Of a DNA stretch of 64,000 nt, positions 43,602 to 51,655 are shown piece after piece. Position 1 is the stretch's first letter. The number at the start of each line of letters is the position of its first letter. Both the position numbers and the translations under genes were made by a program. The stretch comes from JADJPO01 sp963825645 (GTDB lineage Bacteria > Actinomycetota > Actinomycetes > Actinomycetales > Kineosporiaceae), in the NCBI GenBank assembly GCA_963825645.1, contig CAWGTT010000002.1, positions 248,001-312,000 of the forward strand, in the 5' to 3' direction. The notes below the pieces were generated by a model, which was given only the letters and a program-made list of their open reading frames with translations, was not told where the DNA came from and did not search any database.

Positions 43602-46273
43602 CCCTGGGCGAAATCGCAACCGATCTCCCGCAGCCGGCGAGCCTGGCGCGGTGTCTCGATGCCCTCGGCGGTCACCTTCATGCCGTGGGCATGGGCCAGG
43701 GCGACGATCGCGGTGGCCACGGCATCGGCCCGTGAGTCCGTGCCGACCTCGTTGACGAACGATCGGTCGATCTTCATGAAGTCCAGGTTGAACCGGGCCA
43801 GGTAGGCCAGGGCCGAGTACCCGGTGCCGAAGTCGTCGATGCCCACCGGGATCTGCGAGCGCATCAGCTGGCGCAGCGCCGTCTCACCGCCCGGCAGTGA
43901 GGTGAGGAAGCTGCTCTCGGTGAGCTCGACCTTGATCAGGTGTGTGGGCAGGCCTCTGATCTGCAGCCCGTCGAGCAGCGAGCGGACGATCCGGGGGTGC
44001 TCCATCGAACGCGGCGAGACGTTCACCGCCAGCCAGGGCACCAGCGCGGGCGGGGCGTGCTGGAGCCAGCGCGCCAGCTGGTTGAGGGCGGTCTCCAGCA
44101 CCCAACAGTCCAGCTCGACGACCAGGCCGACGTCCTCGGCGACCCCGACGAAGGTGTCCGGCGGCAGCAGCGTGACGCCGTCCTCGGCCCGCATCCGGAC
44201 CAGTGCCTCGGCGCCGACCACGCGGCCGTGGGTGAAGTCGACGATCGGCTGGTACTGCAGCACCAGCCGATCCTCCTCGAGGGCGGCGCGGAGCAGCTGC
44301 TCGGCGCGATGCCGCTCGCGGGCTCGCTCGCGCAGCGCGTCGTCGAAGACGACGTACCGGTCCCGGCCGGTGTCCTTGGCCCGGTACAGGGCCAGGTCGG
44401 CCTCGCTGAGCAGCTGATCGACGTCCACCTCGCGCCCGGCGGTGCTGGTCACCCCGACGCTGACCGGGCACACCAGCACCTCCCCGCCCGCGCCCAGCGA
44501 GTAGGGCATCCGCAGGGCCTCGACGACGCCCTGGGCGATCCTTCGCAGATCGCCGTCGCCCAGGCCGGGCGGAGGCACGATGACGAACTCGTCGCCACCC
44601 ATCCGCGCGGTCAGGGTGTCGGTGGGCACCACACGCTGCAGCCGGCGCGCCGCATCGACCAGCAGCCGATCGCCGATCTGGTGACCGAGGGAGTCGTTGA
44701 CCAGCTTGAACCGGTCGAGGTCGAGCAGTAGCAGGCCGACGTCACGCTTGTCGTCGGCCAGCAAGAGCTGCATCCGGCGGTCGAAGCCCATCCGGTTGGC
44801 CAGGCCGGTGACCGGGTCGGTGGAGGACTGCTGCTCCAGCGCCATCCGGTCGCGCACCTGCCGAGTGACGTCCACGATGGCGCCGGCGATCGCCCGGGAC
44901 GAGGTCCCGGTCGCTGGGATCACGGTCGACCAGGACTGCACGTGGCGCTGCACGCCGTCCATGCCGATCACCCTGAAAGTCTCGACGGTGCCGCCCTCGG
45001 CGTCCCCGCCCAGGTCGTACAGGCGCATGGCACGTTCCCGGTCGTCGACGTGGACGAAACGCCGCCAGAGCTCCAGCGAGGGCTGCCGCTCGTCGGGCTC
45101 CAGGCCGAGGATCTTGTACACCTCCGGCGACCACTCGAGTCGACCGTCATGTGGATGCCACTCCCAGACGCCCAGACCGGTCAGCTCCTGCGCCGCGCGG
45201 AGCCCGGCCAGGCTGCTGCGCAGTGCGGCAGCCTGGCGCTCCCGCTCCGTGACGTCGACCACCGCGCCCCAGGCACCGACGACGCTGCGTTCGCTGCGAC
45301 GTACCTCGACCCATGCCTGGACCAGCCGCTCGCCGTCCAGACCGGTGATCCGGAAGGTGTCCGCGCTTCCGGGTCCGCCGGCGAGCTGGCTGGTCAACGC
45401 GGCCTCGAACCGGGGCAGGTCCTCCGGGTGCAGGACGGCGCGCAGGTACTCCAGAGTCAGGTTCTCCTCGGGCTGCAACCCCAGCAGGGCCACAACGGAG
45501 GGCGAGCAGGTGGTCCGGCCGCTCGCCGCATCCCAGCTCCACATGCCCAGTCCGCGCAGCGAGGCCCGAGGGATCTGGTGCAGCTCGACTGTCGCCGGCG
45601 GGGTGGTCGACTGCTCGCGCAGCATCGGCACTCCGGCCAGGGCCCGAGCGGCGACCCCGGCCAACACCGAGACCGCCGACTCGTCGCCGCCGTCGAACCA
45701 GTCGCGATGGTCCGAGGTCAGGCTGAGCAGGGCGAGCACGCTGTCGCCCTCGACCAGCGGGATGGCCAGGTGTGAGCGGGCGCCCGGGCAGCAGGCCGCC
45801 GACAGGCCGACACCGGAGTCGTCGAGAGCGCCGGTGCGGATCACACGTCCGGCACGAACCGCCTCCCCGCAGATGGTGCCGTCGGTCATGACCGGGCCGA
45901 CCCGCCCGGCACCGAGCGCGTCCCAGGCGCCCGGCGCGCCCGCCGTCCATGCCTTGCGAATCAACCCTCCGTTCTCGACCAGGCAGGCCGAGGCGGGGGC
46001 GTCGACGAGCGATGATGCGACGCTGACCAGCTCGGTGAGTAGGGCGTCGGCCTGCCCCGAGGCCGCCCGCATCCGGTCCTGGGCGGCTGCCAGGGCGGCC
46101 GGCCAGCTGGCAACGGTTGCCTGCGGGGTCGGTTCGGTGTGGGGGACCGGCGCAGGGGTCGGCAGCCCCGAGGGGCGGGTGGCCAGCAGGTCCGACGGGT
46201 CGGTCGTAGGCACGACCCGCAGATGAGAGTCCTGGGGTGAGAGCGCAGCAGCCGACGGCTGTCGTACCGCCAT
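43553..46273 (-). CDS. GAF-PAS-PAS-GGDEF-EAL cyclic-di-GMP protein
   Basis: 906 residues; ATG 46273 chosen over an upstream frame. A GAF domain (about 70-220: GTICGEAVRAGRVIRTGAL, RSHLAIPLVEGDSVLALLSL) and two PAS domains (LGMWSWDAASGRTTCSPSVV; LGVWEWHPHDGRLEWSPEVY with PAC tails) precede a GGDEF domain with intact RMGGDEF and an upstream LLLLDLDRFKLVND, and an EAL domain with GAEALVRMR, NVSPRSMEH, IPVGIDDFGTGYSAL and KVTAEGIET. Both catalytic domains look intact, so it may make or break c-di-GMP under sensory control. No membrane helix. Confidence 0.93.
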   Translation of the reverse strand: MAVRQPSAAALSPQDSHLRVVPTTDPSDLLATRPSGLPTPAPVPHTEPTPQATVASWPAALAAAQDRMRAASGQADALLTELVSVASSLVDAPASACLVENGGLIRKAWTAGAPGAWDALGAGRVGPVMTDGTICGEAVRAGRVIRTGALDDSGVGLSAACCPGARSHLAIPLVEGDSVLALLSLTSDHRDWFDGGDESAVSVLAGVAARALAGVPMLREQSTTPPATVELHQIPRASLRGLGMWSWDAASGRTTCSPSVVALLGLQPEENLTLEYLRAVLHPEDLPRFEAALTSQLAGGPGSADTFRITGLDGERLVQAWVEVRRSERSVVGAWGAVVDVTERERQAAALRSSLAGLRAAQELTGLGVWEWHPHDGRLEWSPEVYKILGLEPDERQPSLELWRRFVHVDDRERAMRLYDLGGDAEGGTVETFRVIGMDGVQRHVQSWSTVIPATGTSSRAIAGAIVDVTRQVRDRMALEQQSSTDPVTGLANRMGFDRRMQLLLADDKRDVGLLLLDLDRFKLVNDSLGHQIGDRLLVDAARRLQRVVPTDTLTARMGGDEFVIVPPPGLGDGDLRRIAQGVVEALRMPYSLGAGGEVLVCPVSVGVTSTAGREVDVDQLLSEADLALYRAKDTGRDRYVVFDDALRERARERHRAEQLLRAALEEDRLVLQYQPIVDFTHGRVVGAEALVRMRAEDGVTLLPPDTFVGVAEDVGLVVELDCWVLETALNQLARWLQHAPPALVPWLAVNVSPRSMEHPRIVRSLLDGLQIRGLPTHLIKVELTESSFLTSLPGGETALRQLMRSQIPVGIDDFGTGYSALAYLARFNLDFMKIDRSFVNEVGTDSRADAVATAIVALAHAHGMKVTAEGIETPRQARRLREIGCDFAQGYHFGRPGDASRILRG

Positions 46274-46497
46274 CGGCGACCCCCTCCGCTCGACATCGAT
46301 CGTGCCGCACACCTGGCCGCGCCCCGCACGGACAGGATGAGTCAGAACATCGACAGCGGGACGTCTCCCGAACGCACAACCCCCGTTGTGATCAACGCCC
46401 CCGTCGCTCCTATCGTGCTACGCGATGACTGACCGTGTAGGTCGGTTGACCCAAGTCGTCGGTCCCGATCAGATCACGGAATCCGGGTGCGGCCCAC

Positions 46498-46974
46498 TCA
46501 GTCGGCCTGGCCCGCGGCCTCGGGCCCGGCCTTGTAGACCGTGAACCGGCGGCCGGAAATCGAATGCGGGCGGATCCGGACGAACTGGTCCTTGGGCGAG
46601 TGGTTCCAGGGGAACAGGGGCAGCTCCTGCGCCTTGTAGATCTCGTCGAAGGTGTCGATCCTGACGGCCTGGCCCTTGCAGACGACGCTCCAGGCGCGGC
46701 CCTGCTCGGGTTCGTAGCCGTCGACCTCGAACGCGACATTGCCACTGATCACGACCTCGACCAGCTTCGTGCCCTCGGCCGTGCGGAAGACCAGGCTGCG
46801 GTCGTCGATCACGTAGTTCACCGGGAAGATGTCGACCTCGTGGGCAACGACCATCGCGAGCCGCCCGACCTCGGCGGCGGCGAGCAGCGACCAGCACTGC
46901 TCCTCGGACAGGATCTCCATGGCACCGGTCTCACGGGCCTGCTCGTCGATGTCGGGAGTCGGCTGCTCAGTCAT
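46498..46974 (-). CDS. Pyridoxamine 5'-phosphate oxidase-like flavin-binding protein
   Basis: 158 residues. The split-barrel FMN-binding fold is indicated by EQCWSLLAAAEVGRLAMVVA, HEVDIFPVNYVIDDRSLVFR, TAEGTKLVEVVISGNVAFEV and WSVVCKGQAVRI. These short proteins bind FMN, F420 or heme in Actinobacteria; the cofactor here is not decidable by eye. Stand-alone gene, 220 bases upstream of the c-di-GMP gene start. Confidence 0.85.
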   Translation of the reverse strand: MTEQPTPDIDEQARETGAMEILSEEQCWSLLAAAEVGRLAMVVAHEVDIFPVNYVIDDRSLVFRTAEGTKLVEVVISGNVAFEVDGYEPEQGRAWSVVCKGQAVRIDTFDEIYKAQELPLFPWNHSPKDQFVRIRPHSISGRRFTVYKAGPEAAGQAD

Positions 46975-47079
46975 GCCGGGATGCTCGCACCAAACCGCGG
47001 TCCGGGGCCACCGGCCTAGGTCCCCGGATGCTTGTCGGTTCGCTCCCGATGAGTGGTCGCCGGTCCCACCTGGTCGGCC

Positions 47080-47424
47080 TCAGGCCCAGCCCAGCTCGTG
47101 GAGCCGGTCGTCGTCGATGCCGAAGTGGTGGGCGATCTCGTGGACGACGCTGATCCGCACCTCCTCGACGACGTCCTCGCGGGTGTCGCAGATCGCCAAG
47201 GTCGGGTGGCGGAACAAGGTGATCCGGTCCGGGAGGCTGCCACTGGCCCAGGCGTCCCCGCGCTCGGTGAGCGGGGTGCCTTCGTAGAGCCCGAGCAGGT
47301 CCGGCTCATGCGGTGGCGGGTCGTCCTCGACCAGGATCACGATGTTGCTCATCATCTGGGTCAGATCTGGAGGCAGGCTGTCCAGGGCGTCCGCCACGGC
47401 GTCCTCGAAGTCGGTCCGGCTCAT
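47080..47424 (-). CDS. Small zincin-like metallopeptidase (COG3824)
   Basis: 114 residues from ATG 47424; a GTG nine bases upstream is also possible. The motif VVHEIAHHFGIDDDRLHELGW (HExxH plus following His/Asp) with LLGLYEGTPLTERGD and ITLFRHP upstream matches the possible-Zn-peptidase family of short cytoplasmic proteins. Role unknown. The gap beyond its start is full of palindromic and direct repeats. Confidence 0.82.
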   Translation of the reverse strand: MSRTDFEDAVADALDSLPPDLTQMMSNIVILVEDDPPPHEPDLLGLYEGTPLTERGDAWASGSLPDRITLFRHPTLAICDTREDVVEEVRISVVHEIAHHFGIDDDRLHELGWA

Positions 47425-47497
47425 CTCGACCACACCCTCATGATGGCGGCAGCTGTGTGGCCTCACCATGGTGGCTGCAGCTGTGGCCTCACCTGAT

Positions 47498-47574
47498 GGG
47501 CACAACGTCACGCCGTGCCCTCCCGCGACCTGTACGCGGCGTCCCCGACACGGGCACAACGTCACGCCGTGCCC
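47498..47574 (+). repeat. Two direct copies of the GGGCACAACGTCAC word
   Basis: Two identical 23-base words at 47498-47520 and 47552-47574, 54 bases apart, each with GGGCAC/GTGCCC ends. The same word forms one arm of the palindrome at 25855-25901. Just before them (47451-47492) a G-C-rich GCAGCTGTG-GCCTCACC sequence is also directly repeated. Confidence 0.85.
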
Positions 47575-47579
47575 GTCCC

Positions 47580-47668
47580 GCGACCAAGATCCCCGCGAGT
47601 GACGACAAATGGCTGCCAACGCGCTCGGATTACGACCATTCCCCGTCAATCACTGGGATCTTGGTCGC
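47580..47668. repeat. 89-bp element with perfect 14-bp terminal inverted repeats
   Basis: GCGACCAAGATCCC (47580-47593) and GGGATCTTGGTCGC (47655-47668) are exact inverted repeats around 61 bases. The right end touches the stop of the aldo/keto reductase remnant. Small enough to be a MITE-like scar or a large terminator. Confidence 0.85.
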
Positions 47669-48103
47669 TCAGGCGGGGCCGGCGGCCAGGCAGGCGAGTT
47701 CGGCGACGTCCAGTGCCAGAGCGGCGGCCCGGACGCTGTCCACGATCGACTCCGGTAGAGCGGCGTCCGGGATCGGGACGACGACCGGGGATTCCGCCTG
47801 CATCCAGGCCAGTCGCGGGTGGCCGCCCTTGGTGGCGACCAGCACACCGTCCGGGTCGCCATCCCAGGAGGCGAGAGCCTCGGCGATCAGCGACTCGTTG
47901 TGGCCGACCTCGTCGGCGTGCAGGTGGTAGGGGCGGCGGTGTCGATCACAGTGACACCGGCGTCGAGCGCGGCGTGGAGGGGTGGCGATCGAGCGCTGAC
48001 GCTCGGGGCGGCACTCGATCGACATCGGCATGCCGCCGAGCCCGATCGCACCGACGCCGACCCCGCCGATGCTGCGCCATGCGTGACCTGCACCTCTCGT
48101 CAT
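47669..48103 (-). pseudogene. Aldo/keto reductase, frameshifted and internally deleted
   Basis: From ATG 48103 the frame reads WRSIGGVGVGAIGLGGMPMS, the typical AKR start. It leaves frame at about 47990, where another frame has HAALDAGVTVIDTA (the catalytic-Asp strand), and returns with LHADEVGHNESLIAEAL and GVLVATKGGHPRLAW. It then jumps directly to AESPVVVPIPDAALPESIVD and the C-terminal helix. Around 150-180 residues of the barrel are missing between GGHPR and VVPIP. Cannot be an active enzyme. Confidence 0.75.
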
Positions 48104-48280
48104 GTTATCTCGCCAGGTAGCGGCCGCCGTCCGGCCACCCTGCCAGGGCACCCGACGGCGGGCGCCCGCCCGAGCGGGACTCCGGTCACCGCTGGCTATC
48201 ACTTTGGAGATGCCCGCATGCTGCCCCTATGCTGTGGGACGTCCTCGACGGGTCCTGGACGTCAGGGGTGCGTCGCCGAC

Positions 48281-48353
48281 GCCCTCATCGTCTAGTGGCC
48301 TAGGACGCCGCCCTTTCAAGGCGGTAGCACGGGTTCGAATCCCGTTGGGGGCA
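48281..48353 (+). tRNA. tRNA-Glu (UUC)
   Basis: 73 bases. Acceptor GCCCTCA pairs with TGGGGGC, anticodon stem CCGCC/GGCGG around CTTTCAA (anticodon TTC), T-arm GGGTTCGAATCCC. CCA is not encoded. Confidence 0.95.
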
Positions 48354-48371
48354 CGGTCTTGGCACCATCAA

Positions 48372-48445
48372 GGCCCCGTAGCGCAGTTGGTTAGCGCGCC
48401 GCCCTGTCACGGCGGAGGTCGCGGGTTCGAGTCCCGTCGGGGTCG
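48372..48445 (+). tRNA. tRNA-Asp (GUC)
   Basis: 74 bases. Acceptor GGCCCCG/CGGGGTC, anticodon loop CTGTCAC (GTC), T-arm CGGGTTCGAGTCCCG. Follows tRNA-Glu by 18 bases, probably one transcript. Confidence 0.95.
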
Positions 48446-48490
48446 CAAACGAGCGGACGGCGCCACCCGCGTGTCGTCGGCAGCTCGCCC

Positions 48491-48564
48491 GGCCAGGTAG
48501 CTCAGTTGGTACGAGCGTCCGACTGAAAATCGGAAGGTCGGCGGTTCGACCCCGCCCCTGGCCA
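48491..48564 (+). tRNA. tRNA-Phe (GAA)
   Basis: 74 bases. Acceptor GGCCAGG/CCTGGCC, anticodon loop CTGAAAA (GAA), T-arm GGCGGTTCGACCCCGCC. The last gene of the tRNA cluster, with integrase remnants about 400 bases further on, so its 3' end is a plausible attachment site. Confidence 0.95.
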
Positions 48565-48965
48565 CTGTCCTGACCTGCGCAAACGTGACCGGTCGACTGC
48601 TTTGAAGATCGTTTGACAGCACCGGTTGACAGCAACGGGCCTGGCTGGGTCCGACTGACAGCGCACGCCCCGGCGCGGTGGCCGTGGCTGGCCAGGTTGC
48701 GTGGCGCTGCCGCGGTAGGACGCTCGCGACCGGCGGCTCAGAGACGGAGCGGCCTGCGGAGGGAGCGGCGGCGATCGGACGGCGCAGCTGCCTTCCGCCG
48801 CGCCATCACCTTTCCGTGGGGCATGACCGGTCCGGCGCGGCCGGCCCTACGACAGGGGCCATTCCGCGGTCCCTGGGGGTGGGGCCGACATGGGGCACAG
48901 CCCACCAACTGCTCACGACACGGCTGCTGGTCTGAGCTGGCTGAGCCTGCTGTCGTAGGTGAGTC
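48565..48965. other. Gene-free DNA downstream of tRNA-Phe
   Basis: 400 bases. A doubled TTGACAGCA-C/A-CGG word (about 48613-48640) is the only structure I notice. No ORF with protein character; probably scar DNA of an integrated element. Confidence 0.4.
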
Positions 48966-49202
48966 CTACGCCGTAGCGTCGCCGGTTCCATCCAGATCAT
49001 CGAGAAGACCGTTGAGCCGGTCGAGGGCCTGCCGCTGGTCATCGAGGGCGACGTGGGCGTAGACGTTCATGGTCATCTCCAGTGCGGCGTGCCCGACGAT
49101 CTCCATCACCACCCGCGGCGGCACCCCGAGCTGGAAACTGGTAGTGAGCGATGTTCCGAACCTGTCGAGTTCGTCGCTGGTGTGGTCGTTGACGGGGTGC
49201 AT
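48966..49202 (-). pseudogene. Tyrosine integrase C-terminal remnant
   Basis: The 78-residue frame ends in a typical XerC/phage-integrase tail: SFQLGVPPRVVMEIVGHAAL then EMTMNVYAHVALDDQRQALD, that is, the second catalytic His/Trp region and the nucleophile Tyr (VYAHV). The R and HxxR boxes are missing, and the sequence before residue 20 shows no similarity. It lies between the tRNA cluster and the recombinase module, four bases from the end of that module. Confidence 0.7.
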
Positions 49203-49205
49203 TCG

Positions 49206-51287
49206 TCAGGGTTGGTGGATGCGGTCTCGGGCGAGTTCGGCGGCGTAGCGGGTCCAGTCGCCGCCGGATTGGTTGACCCAGCGGACGGCGGTGGTCGGGG
49301 CGATCTGGAGCAGGTCCGCGATCACGGCGGCGGGCAGGGTCGCGGCGAGTTGGGTGAGGGTGGCGCGACGTCCGGCCTGGGCGTAGATCCCGAGCAGGCG
49401 TAGGCGTTCGCCGAGACGGGATGCGGTCAGGGGGCGGCCGGGTATCAGCCCTGGGAACAGCCAGGGGCTGTCGGTCGGTGAGCCGACGCCGATGTAGGGA
49501 CGGCCGCTGGCGAGGAGTTCGAGGAGTAGTCCGGCGAGGGGTTCGGGGATGGTGATCTCGCCGCGGCCGAGGCGCAGGTGGACGGTGCCGTCGTCGCGGT
49601 GGGTGATCTGGTCGCGGGTGATGGTGGTGATCCGGGACAGCTGCTGGCCGTAGCAGAGCAGCAGGGCTCCGGCGACGCGGTCGGTCAGGTCGAGGGTGTC
49701 GTCGTGCAGCAGCCGGGCGAGCAGGGCCCAGCGTTGCTCGGGGCTGGTGGCCGGTCCGTCGCGGCGGCCGTGACCTGGCACGGTCAGTTGGTGGGCGTGG
49801 TGGTGGTCGGCGGCCCAGGTGAGGAAGTCGCGTGCGTCGGGCGCGGCCGGACCGGCGGTGGTGAGCCAGAGGTCGACGTCGCCCTGACCGGCATCGGCCA
49901 ACGTGATGTGGCGGGAGCGCAGCCAGGCCAACAGGTCGACGGCTGCGGTGATGCGCACGCGGGCGTTGTGGGTGGGGGTGCGTGGCCGGGGCCGGGCGGT
50001 GGCCCGTTGCCGGAGTTGGTGCAGGACTCGCCAGGTGGCGTAGGCCTGGACCAGGCGCCGGTCGGCGGGATCGTCGATGCCGGTCAGGAGGTCGGTGACC
50101 CACCGCTGGAGGCGGGCCAGGTTCTCGTCCCGGTCGGGCAGCACCCGGCCGGCGACCAGGACGTGCCGTAGGTAGTCGGCGCCGTGGCGGTCCCGGTGAG
50201 CGTCCAGAGCGTCGTGGCTGACCTCCAGTTGCCCGGTGACGATTTCGGCCAGGACGGCGGCGCCGGCCCCGTTGCGCAGCCAGTTCAGCGCGGTCCGCGG
50301 GTTGCGGGCGGCCACGATCGCCTCGAACACCGGCCGGTAGGCGGCCGGCATCTGGCCGGTGGGGCCGGTCAGAGCCGCGGCGGCCCGGCGGCGCAACGTG
50401 CACGGGGCGCAGCGGGCGGGTTCGTAGAGCTTGTCCTCCCTGCCGCAGTCGCCGCAGACGTGGGCGGCCATCGGGTCCGGTCCGTCAGCGCAGTCGGCGC
50501 ACAGCCGCGCCTGAGGGCCGGGTGGGGCGATCAGCCGCCGGAGGGTGCCGCAGCCGGCGCAGGGTCCCAGGCGCTTGAGGGCAGCGTCGTAGCAGGGGCC
50601 GCAGACCGGGCCCTGCGGCCAGCGGGCGGACGGTGGCCGACACTGCCCGCAATGCGCGCAGACCGCGGTCGCCCTCGGCGCGCAGCCAGCGCAGATCGCA
50701 GTGTCGGTATCGGCGAACGAGCACCGGCGCAGCCGTCCGCAGCGGCTGCAGACCGCCTCCGGGCGGCGGTAGCAGTTCGCGCACACGTCCGGGTTGCCGT
50801 CGTGGGCCCGCACGACGATCGTGGTGGTCTTCCCGCAGATCCCGCACCGGCGATGGCCTCGGATGTGCCGTCGGCAGTTCTCGCAAATCGGTTGCCCGTC
50901 ACCGGTCCTGCCCGCGACGGGCTTGTCCATCCCACACCGGCTGCACACCGTGGTGTTGTGCCGGTGCGCGCACGGCTGGCACATCCCACCCACGCTCGTG
51001 CGGGTCAACGGCCGGCCGACCACACCGCAGCCGACGCAGGACGGTGCCTGCAGGCTGGTCGAGCCGCGAGCGATCAGCTCGGTCACCAGCCGTCCGACGA
51101 TCGGTGGCGCGCCCACCGCCAGGGCGTCGGGGTGAGCCTCCAACGCGGCGGCCAGGCTCCGCAGCCGAGCGAAGTGGTCGGCCACCACATCGACGGCGGC
51201 GGCGACCGACTCCAGCGGCAGTGACCGCTCCACCTGCGCCACCGCGGCTATCACCCGCCGCCGGTGACCTGTCCCGCTGTCCGTCAC
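49206..51287 (-). CDS. Seven-zinc-ribbon protein fused to a degenerate tyrosine-recombinase fold
   Basis: 693 residues from GTG 51287, overlapping the HTH gene stop. Residues about 84-300 hold seven consecutive zinc ribbons, each CxxC(G)...CxxC: examples are CVGCG...CQPC, CSRCG...CENC, CGICG...CANC, CAHCG...CGPC and CGDCG...CAPC. Then come a SAM-like helical core domain (about 305-470) and a recombinase-like catalytic fold (LTDRVAGALLLCYGQQLSRI, VHLRLGRGEITIPEPLAGLL, SPWLFPGLIPGRPL, VRWVNQSGGDWTRYAAELAR). The first arginine and the HxxR box do not match (QQLSRI; RRATLTQLA), while a tyrosine is kept in the last helix. Probably a DNA-binding accessory of the integrase encoded upstream, not itself a strand-cutting enzyme (inference). 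Confidence 0.7.
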   Translation of the reverse strand: MTDSGTGHRRRVIAAVAQVERSLPLESVAAAVDVVADHFARLRSLAAALEAHPDALAVGAPPIVGRLVTELIARGSTSLQAPSCVGCGVVGRPLTRTSVGGMCQPCAHRHNTTVCSRCGMDKPVAGRTGDGQPICENCRRHIRGHRRCGICGKTTTIVVRAHDGNPDVCANCYRRPEAVCSRCGRLRRCSFADTDTAICAGCAPRATAVCAHCGQCRPPSARWPQGPVCGPCYDAALKRLGPCAGCGTLRRLIAPPGPQARLCADCADGPDPMAAHVCGDCGREDKLYEPARCAPCTLRRRAAAALTGPTGQMPAAYRPVFEAIVAARNPRTALNWLRNGAGAAVLAEIVTGQLEVSHDALDAHRDRHGADYLRHVLVAGRVLPDRDENLARLQRWVTDLLTGIDDPADRRLVQAYATWRVLHQLRQRATARPRPRTPTHNARVRITAAVDLLAWLRSRHITLADAGQGDVDLWLTTAGPAAPDARDFLTWAADHHHAHQLTVPGHGRRDGPATSPEQRWALLARLLHDDTLDLTDRVAGALLLCYGQQLSRITTITRDQITHRDDGTVHLRLGRGEITIPEPLAGLLLELLASGRPYIGVGSPTDSPWLFPGLIPGRPLTASRLGERLRLLGIYAQAGRRATLTQLAATLPAAVIADLLQIAPTTAVRWVNQSGGDWTRYAAELARDRIHQP

Positions 51288-51655
51288 GGCGTGTCCGTGA
51301 CGATCCGCGCCCGCAACGGACGCGGTGGCGGCTGCGGTGACGATCCGTTCGACGGCCCTTCTGCCGGCCCTTCGGGCGACCCGCTCACGGGGCGTCGGTC
51401 GTGCCGTGACGTCGTCGCGTTCGTAGTGCGGTAGGGCTCGACCAGATCGCTCGGGGCGCAGGCCAGGATGTCGCACAACGCCGCCAGCGTGGTCAGGCTC
51501 AGCCGTTGCGGGATCCCGGTGACCAGCCGGTAGACCTGCTCGCGGGACAGCACGACACCGCGGTCGGCCAGCAACGGGCGCAGGTCGGTGGTGGTGAACA
51601 TGTCCCGCTCGGCCATCAGCCGCCGCAGATGCCAGTGGTAGCCGACCCGTCTCAC
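51284..51655 (-). CDS. HTH (Cro/C1-type) protein of the recombinase module
   Basis: 123 residues from GTG 51655, overlapping the integrase stop, and its own stop overlaps the next start (GTGA both times). HTH region: LRRLMAERDMFTTTDLRPLL, SREQVYRLVTGIPQRLSLTT, LAALCDILACAPSDLVEPYR, the XRE/HTH_26 arrangement. A proline/serine-rich disordered tail follows. Overlap at both ends indicates fixed stoichiometry within the module; it probably regulates or directs the recombinase. Confidence 0.8.
   Translation of the reverse strand: MRRVGYHWHLRRLMAERDMFTTTDLRPLLADRGVVLSREQVYRLVTGIPQRLSLTTLAALCDILACAPSDLVEPYRTTNATTSRHDRRPVSGSPEGPAEGPSNGSSPQPPPRPLRARIVTDTP

Noticed and set aside
48566..48700. A fourth tRNA or tmRNA after tRNA-Phe
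   Set aside because: No further cloverleaf could be drawn; the TTGACAGCA words do not form acceptor or T-arms.
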